DNA of 64,000 bases from CAZCQG01 sp964500775 (GTDB lineage Bacteria > Campylobacterota > Campylobacteria > Campylobacterales > CAZCQG01): positions 10,918 through 74,917 of the forward strand of contig CAZCQG010000005.1 in assembly GCA_964500775.1 (NCBI GenBank). Direction: 5' to 3'. Position 1 is the stretch's first letter, and each line of letters opens with the position of its first letter. Shown here one piece after another: positions 17,344 to 26,017 of this stretch. Both the position numbers and the translations under genes were made by a program. The notes beneath the pieces were generated by a model. That model made no database searches. It was given only the letters and a program-made list of their open reading frames with translations, and was not told the origin of the DNA.

Positions 17344-17487
17344 TACTAAAATGGGTGATTTAGGGGAAAAAGCGTAATTATTTCGTGATAATCACGTATT
17401 TGGGTGCGAAAGTTCTAAGAGTATTATCGGCAAAAATCGTAAATGGGTAGTAAATATCTTTTAAGTATCTTTGTTATCATTGCTTTT

Positions 17488-18453
17488 ATGAAAAACATAC
17501 TTAGTAAACTCTTCTATCTCTTTTTTATGCTTATGCTTATCTCGGCGATCTCGTTTTTAGCTATAAAACTAGCACCGAGTAGTTTTTTCGCCAGCGGGGA
17601 GCTCAATCCAAATATCACCGTAGAGGCAATAGAGCAACAAAGAGCCGTATATGGCTTGAACAAACCATTGAGTGCGCAATATGTCGCTTGGCTAGAGGCT
17701 TTTACTCGGTTTGATTTTGGGATTAGTTTCACTAGCGGTAGAAAAGTGAGCGAAGAGATAGCCGAACGCCTCCCTATTACATTGATGCTCAATCTTGTCA
17801 GCATGGCGTTTATTTTCCTTTTTTCCTTATATATGGGAATCAAAGCGGCGCTCTCTTACGGCGGAGGGTTTGATGGCTTTGCGAAAAAATTCTCCCTCCT
17901 CTCGTTTGCACTGCCTAGCTTTTATCTCGCGATACTTTTGGTACAGCTCCTCTCTTTACAGCTTGGACTTTTTCCCATCAGCGGTGTAGAAAGCGTGGAA
18001 AAAAAGGAGGGGTTTTCACATATTTTGGATGTAGCGTGGCATCTCTCTTTACCCATATTTGTTATGGTATTCGGTGGAATAGGGAGTTTGGCGATGTATA
18101 TCCGTTCGCTCACGCTAGAGATACTCAAAAGTGACTACGTTTTCTATGCGAAAAGTCGCGGAATCGGCGGTTTTAAACTACTTAGAAGATATATTTTGCC
18201 AAATCTCTATCCGCCTATCATAACGATGCTCGGACTTTCACTACCCGGGATACTCGGCGGGAGTGTGATACTCGAATCATTATTCGGGATAGAAGGGATG
18301 GGACTACTCTTTTATCAGAGTGCCCTCTCAAGAGACTATCCCGTGATAATGGGGATACTCATCATCGGGGCATTTTTGACGTTATTGGGAAATATGCTTG
18401 CGGATTTGGCGCTACTCAAGATAAATCCGTTTTTCAAAAAGGGGAGAGGTTAA
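17488..18453 (+). CDS. ABC transporter permease, DppB/OppB type
   Basis: 321 residues from the ATG at 17488 (a longer frame from 17443 is possible but has no better RBS). Six membrane helices; the N-terminal LYGLNKPL-type segment (VYGLNKPLSAQYVAWL, FDFGISF) and the cytoplasmic EAA loop YVFYAKSRGIGGFKLLRRYI match dipeptide/nickel/oligopeptide importers. No DppC, ATPase or binding protein is nearby, so partners must be encoded elsewhere or the gene is an orphan. Its stop overlaps the convergent nusA stop by 4 bp. Confidence 0.88.
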   Translation: MKNILSKLFYLFFMLMLISAISFLAIKLAPSSFFASGELNPNITVEAIEQQRAVYGLNKPLSAQYVAWLEAFTRFDFGISFTSGRKVSEEIAERLPITLMLNLVSMAFIFLFSLYMGIKAALSYGGGFDGFAKKFSLLSFALPSFYLAILLVQLLSLQLGLFPISGVESVEKKEGFSHILDVAWHLSLPIFVMVFGGIGSLAMYIRSLTLEILKSDYVFYAKSRGIGGFKLLRRYILPNLYPPIITMLGLSLPGILGGSVILESLFGIEGMGLLFYQSALSRDYPVIMGILIIGAFLTLLGNMLADLALLKINPFFKKGRG

Positions 18454-19571
18454 TCCTTAAATAACTTCATCAGCGAACTCAAGTCTTTTTTCTCTTCGCC
18501 GCTCTCTTTTGTGCTATCACCCTCTTTTGTGATTCCTTCTACTTCTATGAGCTCTATCTCAAACCCCGTGAGCATTGAAGCGAGACGGATATTGATGCCG
18601 TTCTTGCCGATGGCTTTTGGCTTTTGATCGCTAGAAATAGTCACGATTGCTTTTTCATCTTCTATTTTGACGCTTTTTATGAGTGCGGGAGAGAGCGCTC
18701 TATGGACAAACATCTCCGGAATCGGTGAATACTCGATACAATCGATGCTCTCGTTTTTGAGTTCTTTGCTTACGGCGTTGATTCTCACCCCTTTGACACC
18801 GACGGTCGCACCGACGGGATCGATTTTTGGGCTTTGGCTAGTCACGGCGACTTTTGCCCGCTCACCGGGGATCCTCGCGCATCGCTCGATGATGACGTCA
18901 CCGTCTTTGATCTCGGGAGATTCGAGATGCAAAAGCTCTTCGAGATATTTTGGGGTAGTTCGGCTTAGCTCTATGAATATCCCGTGTTTTTTGTCGATGC
19001 GTACGCTTTTGAGCACCGCGCGCACCACTTCGCCGACTTTGAATTTCTCCCCTTTGATTCTATTCTTTTTAGGCATTATCGCGCGCACTTCGTCTATCTC
19101 GACATATGTATTTTCTTCGTTATCCACGCGGACGACGCTTCCGTTGATGATCTTGCCGATGCGCGCTTTAAATTTGTCAAAGAGTTGGTCTTCGATGACC
19201 CTTTGGATATGAAATTCTAGCTCTTTATGGAGCATATTTGCGGCAGTTCGGCTCATATTATCGAGGCTTAGTTCGTATTTGAGCTCGTCGCCTATCTCCG
19301 CTTCCGCGCCTACTTCTTGGGCTTCTTTGATCGATATATAGTTTTCGGGGTCGCTTTGTAAACGCTCGTCATCTTCGCTTACTACGCGTATAGTTTGAAA
19401 GAGTTTGAGCGATTTTGCTTTTTCGTCAAATTCGACTTCGTAGTTGAGATTGCTATCAAGTGTTTTCTTTGCGGTTTTTATGACCGCATTTTTGATCGCC
19501 TCTTTGACTTTGTCTATCTTCAAATCTTTTTCATACGCCAATAAATCTACGATGTCGAGTATCTTTTCCAA
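18450..19571 (-). CDS. nusA: Transcription termination/antitermination factor NusA
   Basis: 373 residues: an N-terminal RNA-polymerase binding domain (1-125), an S1 domain (about 130-195, GKIINGSVVRVDNEENTYVE), then KH1 and KH2 (about 225-345) with GATVGVKGVRINAVSKEL and KAIGKNGINIRLASML. The acidic repeats found at the E. coli C-terminus are missing; a short charged tail (ESGEEKKDLSSLMKLFKD) replaces them, as in other Campylobacterota. It binds elongating polymerase and nascent RNA. Confidence 0.96.
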   Translation of the reverse strand: MEKILDIVDLLAYEKDLKIDKVKEAIKNAVIKTAKKTLDSNLNYEVEFDEKAKSLKLFQTIRVVSEDDERLQSDPENYISIKEAQEVGAEAEIGDELKYELSLDNMSRTAANMLHKELEFHIQRVIEDQLFDKFKARIGKIINGSVVRVDNEENTYVEIDEVRAIMPKKNRIKGEKFKVGEVVRAVLKSVRIDKKHGIFIELSRTTPKYLEELLHLESPEIKDGDVIIERCARIPGERAKVAVTSQSPKIDPVGATVGVKGVRINAVSKELKNESIDCIEYSPIPEMFVHRALSPALIKSVKIEDEKAIVTISSDQKPKAIGKNGINIRLASMLTGFEIELIEVEGITKEGDSTKESGEEKKDLSSLMKLFKD

Positions 19572-19624
19572 TGATTTTCCTTAAAAATTTTCGGGGATTT
19601 TCGGCTATTTTACCGCAAAGGGAC

Positions 19625-20371
19625 TTAAAGGATATTGTGCCACTGGGCAATGCTGACCCGCAAGCCGCTCGTGACGCTTTTGACGCTATGAGAAAAATAG
19701 GGATTGCTAAAAAATGAAACAAGCTCGCCGCTTTGCGGTCGTAATTTTATCGGGTGCATCTCTGCATCAAACAGAAAATCAAAGCTCAAATCGCCGCCGT
19801 TAAATTCAAACTCCCCTTTTGGATTCCTCATATAGCTACTCAAAAAAAGTACGGTCGTGAGCTTTCTATGCAACGCAACGGGTTTGAATCCTACGAGACG
19901 TTTTTGCTTGTCGATGATCTCGCTGCAGTTATCGGAGTGGCGAATATAAAAGCACCCTTTATAATACAACAGAATCTGCGGCGTACCCGAACCTATGATA
20001 CTGACGTTGAAGTAGCGCTCAATCGCACTTTTTTGAGGCTGCATCAAGGTATTATACGAATCTAAAAACGAATCATCGGGGAGGATATTATAAGTATTTC
20101 GTATCGCCGTATCTTTTTTTGGGATAATAAGCCCCTCATCACTTGAGATAATCCCTATCTTATTACCGTCCTCTTTATGAGAATCAACATACTCTTGCAA
20201 CACCGAGACGTTTTCGATCTTTCCCCGATAAAACGGATACTCCAAATACGGACTAGGTAATAGTTTCATCTCCGTAGGGACGAGAGATTCTAGCCATGTG
20301 AGCGGCATATAGGTTTTTTCGCTCACTTGGGTGAGGAGCCTGTTTTTGGAGGGTTTGAAAGGTTTGCTCAT
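19625..20371 (-). CDS. 2OG-Fe(II) oxygenase-like protein
   Basis: 248 residues. The second half follows the prolyl-4-hydroxylase/PKHD pattern: HxD at His145-Ser-Asp147 (YIRHSDNC), a strand TTVLFLSS, GGDLSFDF, RPQSGELVSFFS, distal His228 and Arg238 in FSHSVKSVTSGLR, with the usual 10-residue His-to-Arg spacing. All three metal ligands and the 2OG-binding Arg are present, so an active dioxygenase is likely. The first 90 residues are unlike named families to me. Substrate unknown; it is not in an operon. Named family assignment is inference from the motifs. Confidence 0.72.
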   Translation of the reverse strand: MSKPFKPSKNRLLTQVSEKTYMPLTWLESLVPTEMKLLPSPYLEYPFYRGKIENVSVLQEYVDSHKEDGNKIGIISSDEGLIIPKKDTAIRNTYNILPDDSFLDSYNTLMQPQKSAIERYFNVSIIGSGTPQILLYYKGCFYIRHSDNCSEIIDKQKRLVGFKPVALHRKLTTVLFLSSYMRNPKGEFEFNGGDLSFDFLFDAEMHPIKLRPQSGELVSFFSNPYFSHSVKSVTSGLRVSIAQWHNIL

Positions 20372-20436
20372 AGGGCGCCTTTAAAAATAGTGCGCCATTT
20401 TACACTATTCACGGGCAAAAATGTTATACTTTAGGG

Positions 20437-20682
20437 ATGAACGATTATATTTTTTCAAAACACGCACAAGATGTAATGCAACACAGAGGACTTAGTGAAA
20501 CCTTACTCCTTCAGTGCGTGCGTGCTCCCGATAGTATGGTTGCCGTAAGTGAAACGGAGGTGCATTATTTTAAGTTTATCGGCGGTGAGAAAAAATGTTT
20601 AAAAGTCGTAATTAATCAACAAACAAAAGTGATTGTTACGGCGTATTTTGATAGAAATGCCAATAAAAGAGGGTGCAAATGA
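20437..20682 (+). CDS. DUF4258 family protein
   Basis: 81 residues with FSKHAQDVMQHRGLSE near the start and a beta-rich end (KCLKVVINQQTKVIVTAYFD), the pattern of DUF4258, a family with a RelE/BrnT-like appearance often found in toxin-antitoxin-like pairs. It is coupled to the next gene by an ATGA overlap. A toxic role is not shown. Confidence 0.75.
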   Translation: MNDYIFSKHAQDVMQHRGLSETLLLQCVRAPDSMVAVSETEVHYFKFIGGEKKCLKVVINQQTKVIVTAYFDRNANKRGCK

Positions 20683-20876
20683 AAATAAAATACGATGACA
20701 CGACCGATGGGATTTTTTTCATAATCAAAGAGGGCGAATACTTTGAAAGCGAAGAGATAGAGCAAGGGGTCATCATCGATTATGACAAAGATGAAAATAT
20801 CCTTGCAGTAGAGATACTCGACTTTAAAAACAGAAAAAACGAGGTGGAGCTGCCGCTAAAGATAATAGCGGCTTAA
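20679..20876 (+). CDS. DUF2283 family protein
   Basis: 65 residues from ATG 20679, which overlaps the upstream stop (ATGA); a GTG at 20673 is less likely. KIKYDDTTDGIFFIIKEG, EEIEQGVIIDYDKD and LAVEILD are the DUF2283 signature. DUF4258-DUF2283 gene pairs are frequent in bacteria; by position this would be the antitoxin-like partner. It ends 4 bp into the convergent RND pump gene. Confidence 0.82.
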   Translation: MKIKYDDTTDGIFFIIKEGEYFESEEIEQGVIIDYDKDENILAVEILDFKNRKNEVELPLKIIAA

Positions 20877-23800
20877 ATCAACTCCCGCTCATATAATCTC
20901 CGCAATCTCGCATCTAACGGATAGAGAATTCTATAAAACACCGGAACGGCAAGGAGCGTGAGTAACGTAGAGCTAATAAGCCCGCCGATGATAGCCAAAG
21001 CCATCGGGCTATTTCCCTCCGCTCCCGCACCGCCGCCGAACGCCAAAGGAATCATCGCAAAAATCATCGCGCTTGAAGTCATAAGAATCGGACGCAAACG
21101 TTTTTCGCCTGCTTCTAGGAGGGCGGATTCTACGTCTTTACCCTCTTTTATCGCTTTATTCGCAAAGTCCACGACGAGAATCGCGTTTTTCCCTACCATC
21201 CCCAAAAGCAATATCACCCCTATCATCACAAAAAGCGAAAAGGGTTTACCGCTCAAAAATAGTGCCGTGACTACGCCTACGAAACTAAGCGGCATCGAGA
21301 TCATTATGATAAAAGGCTGGAGAAGCGATTCGTATAGTGCGGCGAGTATGAGATAGATAAGCACCGTCGCTAGTCCGACCGCCGCGGCAAAAGCCGCATT
21401 TGTCTCTGCCATACGCTCGATGTCGCCGACAAAACGATACGTATACCCCTCTTGCAATAACGAATCGCCCTGCTCTTCTACGACCCGTACCACCTCATCG
21501 AGTGTTTGGGCGTAGAGATTTGCGGTGACCATGATTTTTCTCTCGCGATTAAAGCGGCGTATCGAAGCCACCCCTTCACTCTCTTCTATCTCTACAAGCC
21601 CTTCTAGCGAGATACTTTCGCCGTTTGCCCCTTGTATTTGCAGCCGTTTGAGATCATCGATATTTTCTCGAAATGCATCTTTTAAGCGGAGGGTGATGTC
21701 AAACTGTTTTCCCTCGTCTTCAAAGTTGCTTATCCCCCGCTCGCTCGAAAAAGCGGCATTGAGCAGCGAGGCGATTTCGCTACTGCTTACTCCAAGACGC
21801 TTGGCATTTTCCCTTTTGAGCGTCACGACGATCTCGGGTTTGCCTAGCTCGTAATCCGTATCGATATTTACCGCTCCTTGGATGCTTGAGAGGAGCGTCA
21901 CGAATTTTTGGGAGATCGCTTCGATCTCTTTAAAATCTCCGCCGGTTATGACTATCTGTACGGGTGCGTTACTCTCGCCTGTCTCAAACGGAGGTACTTC
22001 TTCGATAGAAATAGTAAGCATATCAAGTCCGAGTTTCGCGACCGCGTCTCTGTATCTTTGGACGATCTCCTCTTGTTTCTCTTCCCTTTGGGCTACGGGG
22101 ACGAGTTTGCAATAGATCTTGACTTTATTCACCTCTTTTGCCGCGTCGTATCCGATAGAGACCACTTTCGTGAGGATATTTGTATCCTCGTTGAGCAGCC
22201 CGATTATGGGTGCGACATACTCTCTGCTTTTCTCCAAACTTGTCCCTAGCGGCGCTTTTACATATATTTGAAATTCACTATTGTCTTCCATCGGCACAAA
22301 ATCGCCGCCGACGTATTTGACTATGACGCTAGTGCCGTACAATAGAGCGATGATTCCGAGAATCGTGATGACTTTATTTTTGAGGAGCGTGCGCAAAACC
22401 CGTACGTAAAAAGTATCAAAGGCTACGAAAAAGGGTTCGGTAGCGCGGTAAAAACGGCTCTCTTTTGCACTAAGCACCCGCGCTGCCACGCTTGGGACGA
22501 GCATGACCGCGACAAAATACGAGATAACTACGCCGCTTGCGACCGTCATCGCAAAGGAGTTAAAGAATTTCCCGACGATTCCGTCCATAAACGCCACGGG
22601 GACGAAAACCGCCAAAAGCACCGCTGAGATAGCGAGTATCGAAAACGCGATCTCTTTGATACCTTCAAACGAAGCTTGAAACGATTCCATTCCGTGTTCG
22701 AGTTTTTTGGTGATATTCTCTATCACCACTATCGCATCGTCTATAAATATCCCGATAGCAAGCGTCAGTCCGATAAGAGTCAATCTATTGAGATCATATC
22801 CGAGCCAATCAATAATGGCAAACGTCCCGATGATACTCGTAGGAATCGCCAAAGCCGAGACGATGGTAGCGGTGAGATTCCGCAAGAAAGCAAAAACGAT
22901 AAGCACCGCCAAAATCGCACCATAAATGAGATCAAACGTGACGTTGTCGATATTGACCATAATCTTTTCGGATTTATCCTGCACAAGGGTGAGTGTATAC
23001 TCCTCTCCTGCGAGCTTCACGAGATCGGGATAGACTTTCTTCACCCCCTCTATCACCTCAAGCGAATTTTTTCCCGAGATCTTTTTGACTTCGATATTTA
23101 CCCCTTGCACTCCATCGAGTGAAGCGTATGAATCTGCATCTTGCAAGGAATCTTCGATAGTCGCTATCTCCTTTAAAAGCACCCCGGGAAGTATCGAGAT
23201 GTTTTTGAGCGCCTCTATGCTTTTGGCATCTCCCTCGGATTTGATGATGTATTCAAAATCGCTGTTTTTGACCTTGCCGCCGCCGGCTTTGAGATTCTCG
23301 CTACTGATGATATTTTGTAGTTGGCTTGCGCTTATGCGGTATTTATTGAGCATAAAAGGATCAAACGTGATTTTTATCTCTCGATCACGATAGCCGACGA
23401 TATTGACCTCGCCGACGTTTAAGATTCTTTGGAGTTTGGGCTTTATCTTTTCATCGGCTAAGCGCATCAGCGAAGCCATATCGCCGCTTTTTGAAGCGAT
23501 GAAAAGATTGATCACCGCGCCGCTGGTGCCGAGTTTTTTTACGATAGGTTTCTCGACGTCGCTAGGGAGCGAAGCACTCCCTATTTTATCGCGTACGTCG
23601 TTTACGGCTTCGTTTATATCTTTGGTGAGTTTAAACTGTACGACGACGCTGCTTAGTCCCGCATAGCTCGTAGAGGTGAGCTTGTCTATGCCGTCGATGC
23701 CGCTTAGGGCTTCTTCTATTTTATCGGTCACTTTTGATTCTACGCTTTCAGGATCTGCGCCGTAAAAGCTTGTCTGTACCGTCACGACGGGAAAATCGAT

Positions 23801-23911
23801 ATTCGGATAGAGATCCACGGGCATCGTTTTAAACGAAATCAAGCCGAAAACGATAAAGCTCATAACCCCCATCAATGTGGTGATAGGGCGATTGATGGCA
23901 AATCTATACAT
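20873..23911 (-). CDS. RND-family efflux pump, inner-membrane component
   Basis: 1012 residues with the AcrB/HAE1 layout: TM1 at the N-terminus (RFAINRPITTLMGVMSFIVFG), a large periplasmic loop, TM2-6 (about 330-490), a second loop, and TM7-12. FVPMEDNSEFQIYVKAPLG and the TM4 segment GIFIDDAIVVIENI supply the proton-relay Asp pair. It would expel drugs or lipophilic compounds by proton antiport with the fusion protein encoded just upstream. An outer-membrane TolC partner is not in the window. Confidence 0.95.
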   Translation of the reverse strand: MYRFAINRPITTLMGVMSFIVFGLISFKTMPVDLYPNIDFPVVTVQTSFYGADPESVESKVTDKIEEALSGIDGIDKLTSTSYAGLSSVVVQFKLTKDINEAVNDVRDKIGSASLPSDVEKPIVKKLGTSGAVINLFIASKSGDMASLMRLADEKIKPKLQRILNVGEVNIVGYRDREIKITFDPFMLNKYRISASQLQNIISSENLKAGGGKVKNSDFEYIIKSEGDAKSIEALKNISILPGVLLKEIATIEDSLQDADSYASLDGVQGVNIEVKKISGKNSLEVIEGVKKVYPDLVKLAGEEYTLTLVQDKSEKIMVNIDNVTFDLIYGAILAVLIVFAFLRNLTATIVSALAIPTSIIGTFAIIDWLGYDLNRLTLIGLTLAIGIFIDDAIVVIENITKKLEHGMESFQASFEGIKEIAFSILAISAVLLAVFVPVAFMDGIVGKFFNSFAMTVASGVVISYFVAVMLVPSVAARVLSAKESRFYRATEPFFVAFDTFYVRVLRTLLKNKVITILGIIALLYGTSVIVKYVGGDFVPMEDNSEFQIYVKAPLGTSLEKSREYVAPIIGLLNEDTNILTKVVSIGYDAAKEVNKVKIYCKLVPVAQREEKQEEIVQRYRDAVAKLGLDMLTISIEEVPPFETGESNAPVQIVITGGDFKEIEAISQKFVTLLSSIQGAVNIDTDYELGKPEIVVTLKRENAKRLGVSSSEIASLLNAAFSSERGISNFEDEGKQFDITLRLKDAFRENIDDLKRLQIQGANGESISLEGLVEIEESEGVASIRRFNRERKIMVTANLYAQTLDEVVRVVEEQGDSLLQEGYTYRFVGDIERMAETNAAFAAAVGLATVLIYLILAALYESLLQPFIIMISMPLSFVGVVTALFLSGKPFSLFVMIGVILLLGMVGKNAILVVDFANKAIKEGKDVESALLEAGEKRLRPILMTSSAMIFAMIPLAFGGGAGAEGNSPMALAIIGGLISSTLLTLLAVPVFYRILYPLDARLRRLYERELI

Positions 23912-24651
23912 TACTTAGCACCCTCGATACTTCCCTCGCCGAAGAGTCCGGGCAATATCCCCTCTGCATACACTTCGGCGCTCATTTTGCGATTCTTCGG
24001 ATTGACGCTTGGATAGACTTTTGCTATAACCCCTTCTCTTTGGGTCAAATCCCCGTCGACTCTATAAAGGAATCTATCCCCTTTTTTGACGCTATTCCAG
24101 TATTTTTCATCAAAACTCAATACGAGCTTGACCCTCTCTTTGGAAAAAATATCAAACAGAGTATCCCCTCCTCCGTTTATCCCTTCGCCTAGCTCTACGT
24201 ATTTAGCGGCGATGATTCCTTCATAGGGGGCGGCGAGTATCGTTTTATCAAGGATCGCTTGTTTTTGTGCGACGAGATTCTCCCCTTTTTCTAGCTCGAT
24301 AGCCTTGATGTCGCGCTCTAGTTTTATTTGCTCTAGTCGCTCCTCTTCTATCACCTCTTTTGCTTTGAGATAGCGCTCATAAGTGTCGTTTGCTTTTTTA
24401 TAAGATAATTCTGCTGCTTTGAGGCTATTTTTGGCGAGTAGTAGATCACTTCTCTCGCTTTGATTTTTTAGCTCCAAAAGAATCTCCCCTTTTTTCACCC
24501 TATCCCCAACCTCTACGTTTATCTTTCCGACGATACCGCTATATGCTAAAGCGAGTGAAGATTCCTTCTCCCCGACTACGTCAAACGTCGCATATACCCC
24601 CTCACCGAAAACAAATGTCGCCAAAATCGATAGAATCGCCAAAAACCTCAT
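23911..24651 (-). CDS. RND efflux periplasmic adaptor (membrane fusion protein)
   Basis: 246 residues: signal peptide (MRFLAILSILATFVFG), a lipoyl-like half (GKINVEVGDRVKKGEILLEL), a coiled-coil hairpin (about 70-140) and the second half AAPYEGIIAAKYVELGEGI. It is short compared with AcrA, lacking much of the C-terminal membrane-proximal domain. I use ATG 24651 because AAAGGAAAA precedes it and it overlaps the tetR stop (ATGA). The stop and the pump start share one base. Confidence 0.92.
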   Translation of the reverse strand: MRFLAILSILATFVFGEGVYATFDVVGEKESSLALAYSGIVGKINVEVGDRVKKGEILLELKNQSERSDLLLAKNSLKAAELSYKKANDTYERYLKAKEVIEEERLEQIKLERDIKAIELEKGENLVAQKQAILDKTILAAPYEGIIAAKYVELGEGINGGGDTLFDIFSKERVKLVLSFDEKYWNSVKKGDRFLYRVDGDLTQREGVIAKVYPSVNPKNRKMSAEVYAEGILPGLFGEGSIEGAK

Positions 24652-25262
24652 CGCTTTTCCTTTGTGATTGATTGTAAAACCATACGAATACTTTTGATAT
24701 TTTCCTCGCTCGCCCTCTCGCAATCTAGCGCAAACCCTTTTGAAACCACGACTGCTCCCAAGGTCTGCTCTATGAGTTGCAAAGCAAGCTTCTCGCTCTC
24801 TACTTCGTAAAACTCCTCACGCTCTATCCCCTCTTTTAACAGTCCGCTTAGAATCTGAATATCTATCTCGATTTTTTCGCGAAACTTATGGAGAAAAATC
24901 TCGCAATGGTTGAGCAATAGCGCTCCTAAAAACTCTTGGTACAAGCGCAATAATTTATCCTTGGAATCTTGGGGTAAAAATTTCTCGTACGAGAAAAAAT
25001 CGATTATCTTCTCTTGGGCGCTTTTATTCTTCGATGCCGCTTCTTCTAAATAGTGCGCCCTTTGTTCGAGCACCATCTCCCAAATTTCTAATACTATCTC
25101 TTCTTTATTCGCAAAATAAAGATAAAGCGTCCCTTTTCCTATAGAAGCGCTCTGCGCTATCTCGGCGACGCTACTTTTTTGCAGCCCTTTTTGGGCAAAT
25201 ACGTCTATGGAAGCGAGGGCAATATCTCTTTTCTTTTTCTCTTTATCGATGATTTTGGGCAT
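24648..25262 (-). CDS. TetR-family regulator of the RND pump
   Basis: 204 residues with an N-terminal HTH (SVAEIAQSASIGKGTLYLYF) and a helical ligand-binding domain. It is first in a three-gene operon (regulator, adaptor, pump), joined by ATGA overlaps, so it probably represses itself and the pump. A palindrome that fits a TetR operator lies 14 bp upstream of the start. Confidence 0.93.
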   Translation of the reverse strand: MPKIIDKEKKKRDIALASIDVFAQKGLQKSSVAEIAQSASIGKGTLYLYFANKEEIVLEIWEMVLEQRAHYLEEAASKNKSAQEKIIDFFSYEKFLPQDSKDKLLRLYQEFLGALLLNHCEIFLHKFREKIEIDIQILSGLLKEGIEREEFYEVESEKLALQLIEQTLGAVVVSKGFALDCERASEENIKSIRMVLQSITKEKR

Positions 25263-25275
25263 AGCGCTCCTTTTA

Positions 25276-25297
25276 TGACTGACTGTCGGTCATTATA
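25276..25297. promoter_or_regulatory. TetR operator overlapping the pump-operon promoter
   Basis: TGACTGACTGTCGGTCA at 25276-25292 is a 17-bp palindrome with a single mismatch pair. It overlaps the last base of a TATAAT -10 on the minus strand (25292-25297). Binding would block transcription, the usual TetR autorepression arrangement. The -35 is weak. Confidence 0.7.
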
Positions 25298-25385
25298 AAA
25301 CGTGTTTACTTAGGATTCATATTTATTCACGATAAGTTCACGAAAATATCGGAAAATTGACAAAATACAACGTAAGGAGTTTACG

Positions 25386-25898
25386 ATGAAAAAATTTCTC
25401 TCTTTAGCAAGTCTTTTGCCGATGCTACTTTTAGCTGACGGGGGTGCGAGCTTTAGCATCCCCGTAACCCACAGCGAACCTATTTATAGAGATATAGTCA
25501 CGAAAGTACCTCATACCGAGTGCAAAGACGAAAGTGTGCGAGTAGAGGTCGATTGCGGCGGCGAAAGAGTCGATAGAAATGCTTTAGGATTTGATACGCT
25601 TCTAGGGGTAGCCGCGGGGGTAGCTTTGGGAAATCAAATAGGGAAAGACCGTACTAAAGACGTCGCGAGAGTCATCGGAGGAATCGGCGGGGGAATCTTG
25701 GCAAACCAAATACGCAAAGATAACTCCCAAACCTGTTACACCACGAGGACGCAAGAGCGCTGCACTACGGTATACGACGAACGTATAGAGCGAGAGGTCG
25801 TGGCGTATCGACTCTGCGGCGAGATAAACGGACATAAGATTTGCACCGAATCTCCGAGAAAAAAAGAGTATATTGAGGTATATGCGAGTGCAAATTAA
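25386..25898 (+). CDS. Glycine-zipper surface antigen-like protein
   Basis: 170 residues, with a signal peptide (MKKFLSLASLLPMLLLA) without a lipobox. A glycine-zipper segment, DTLLGVAAGVALGNQIGKD then VIGGIGGGILANQI (about residues 75-115), matches the 17-kDa antigen/Rickettsia 2TM type. Four to six cysteines around it (TECKDE, VDCGG, QTCYT, ERCTT) may form disulphides. Probably an envelope protein; function unknown. AAGGAG precedes the start. Confidence 0.78.
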   Translation: MKKFLSLASLLPMLLLADGGASFSIPVTHSEPIYRDIVTKVPHTECKDESVRVEVDCGGERVDRNALGFDTLLGVAAGVALGNQIGKDRTKDVARVIGGIGGGILANQIRKDNSQTCYTTRTQERCTTVYDERIEREVVAYRLCGEINGHKICTESPRKKEYIEVYASAN

Positions 25899-26017
25899 AA
25901 TCTCTTTGTAATCAGCTTGGAGTATAATTTGTCTTAAACAACGAAACCTCCGTGCAAGCTTTGCTCTTCGCGGTTGCCGCACGACAGGGTTCGTATTTTG
26001 AATATTCCGAGGGAAAA

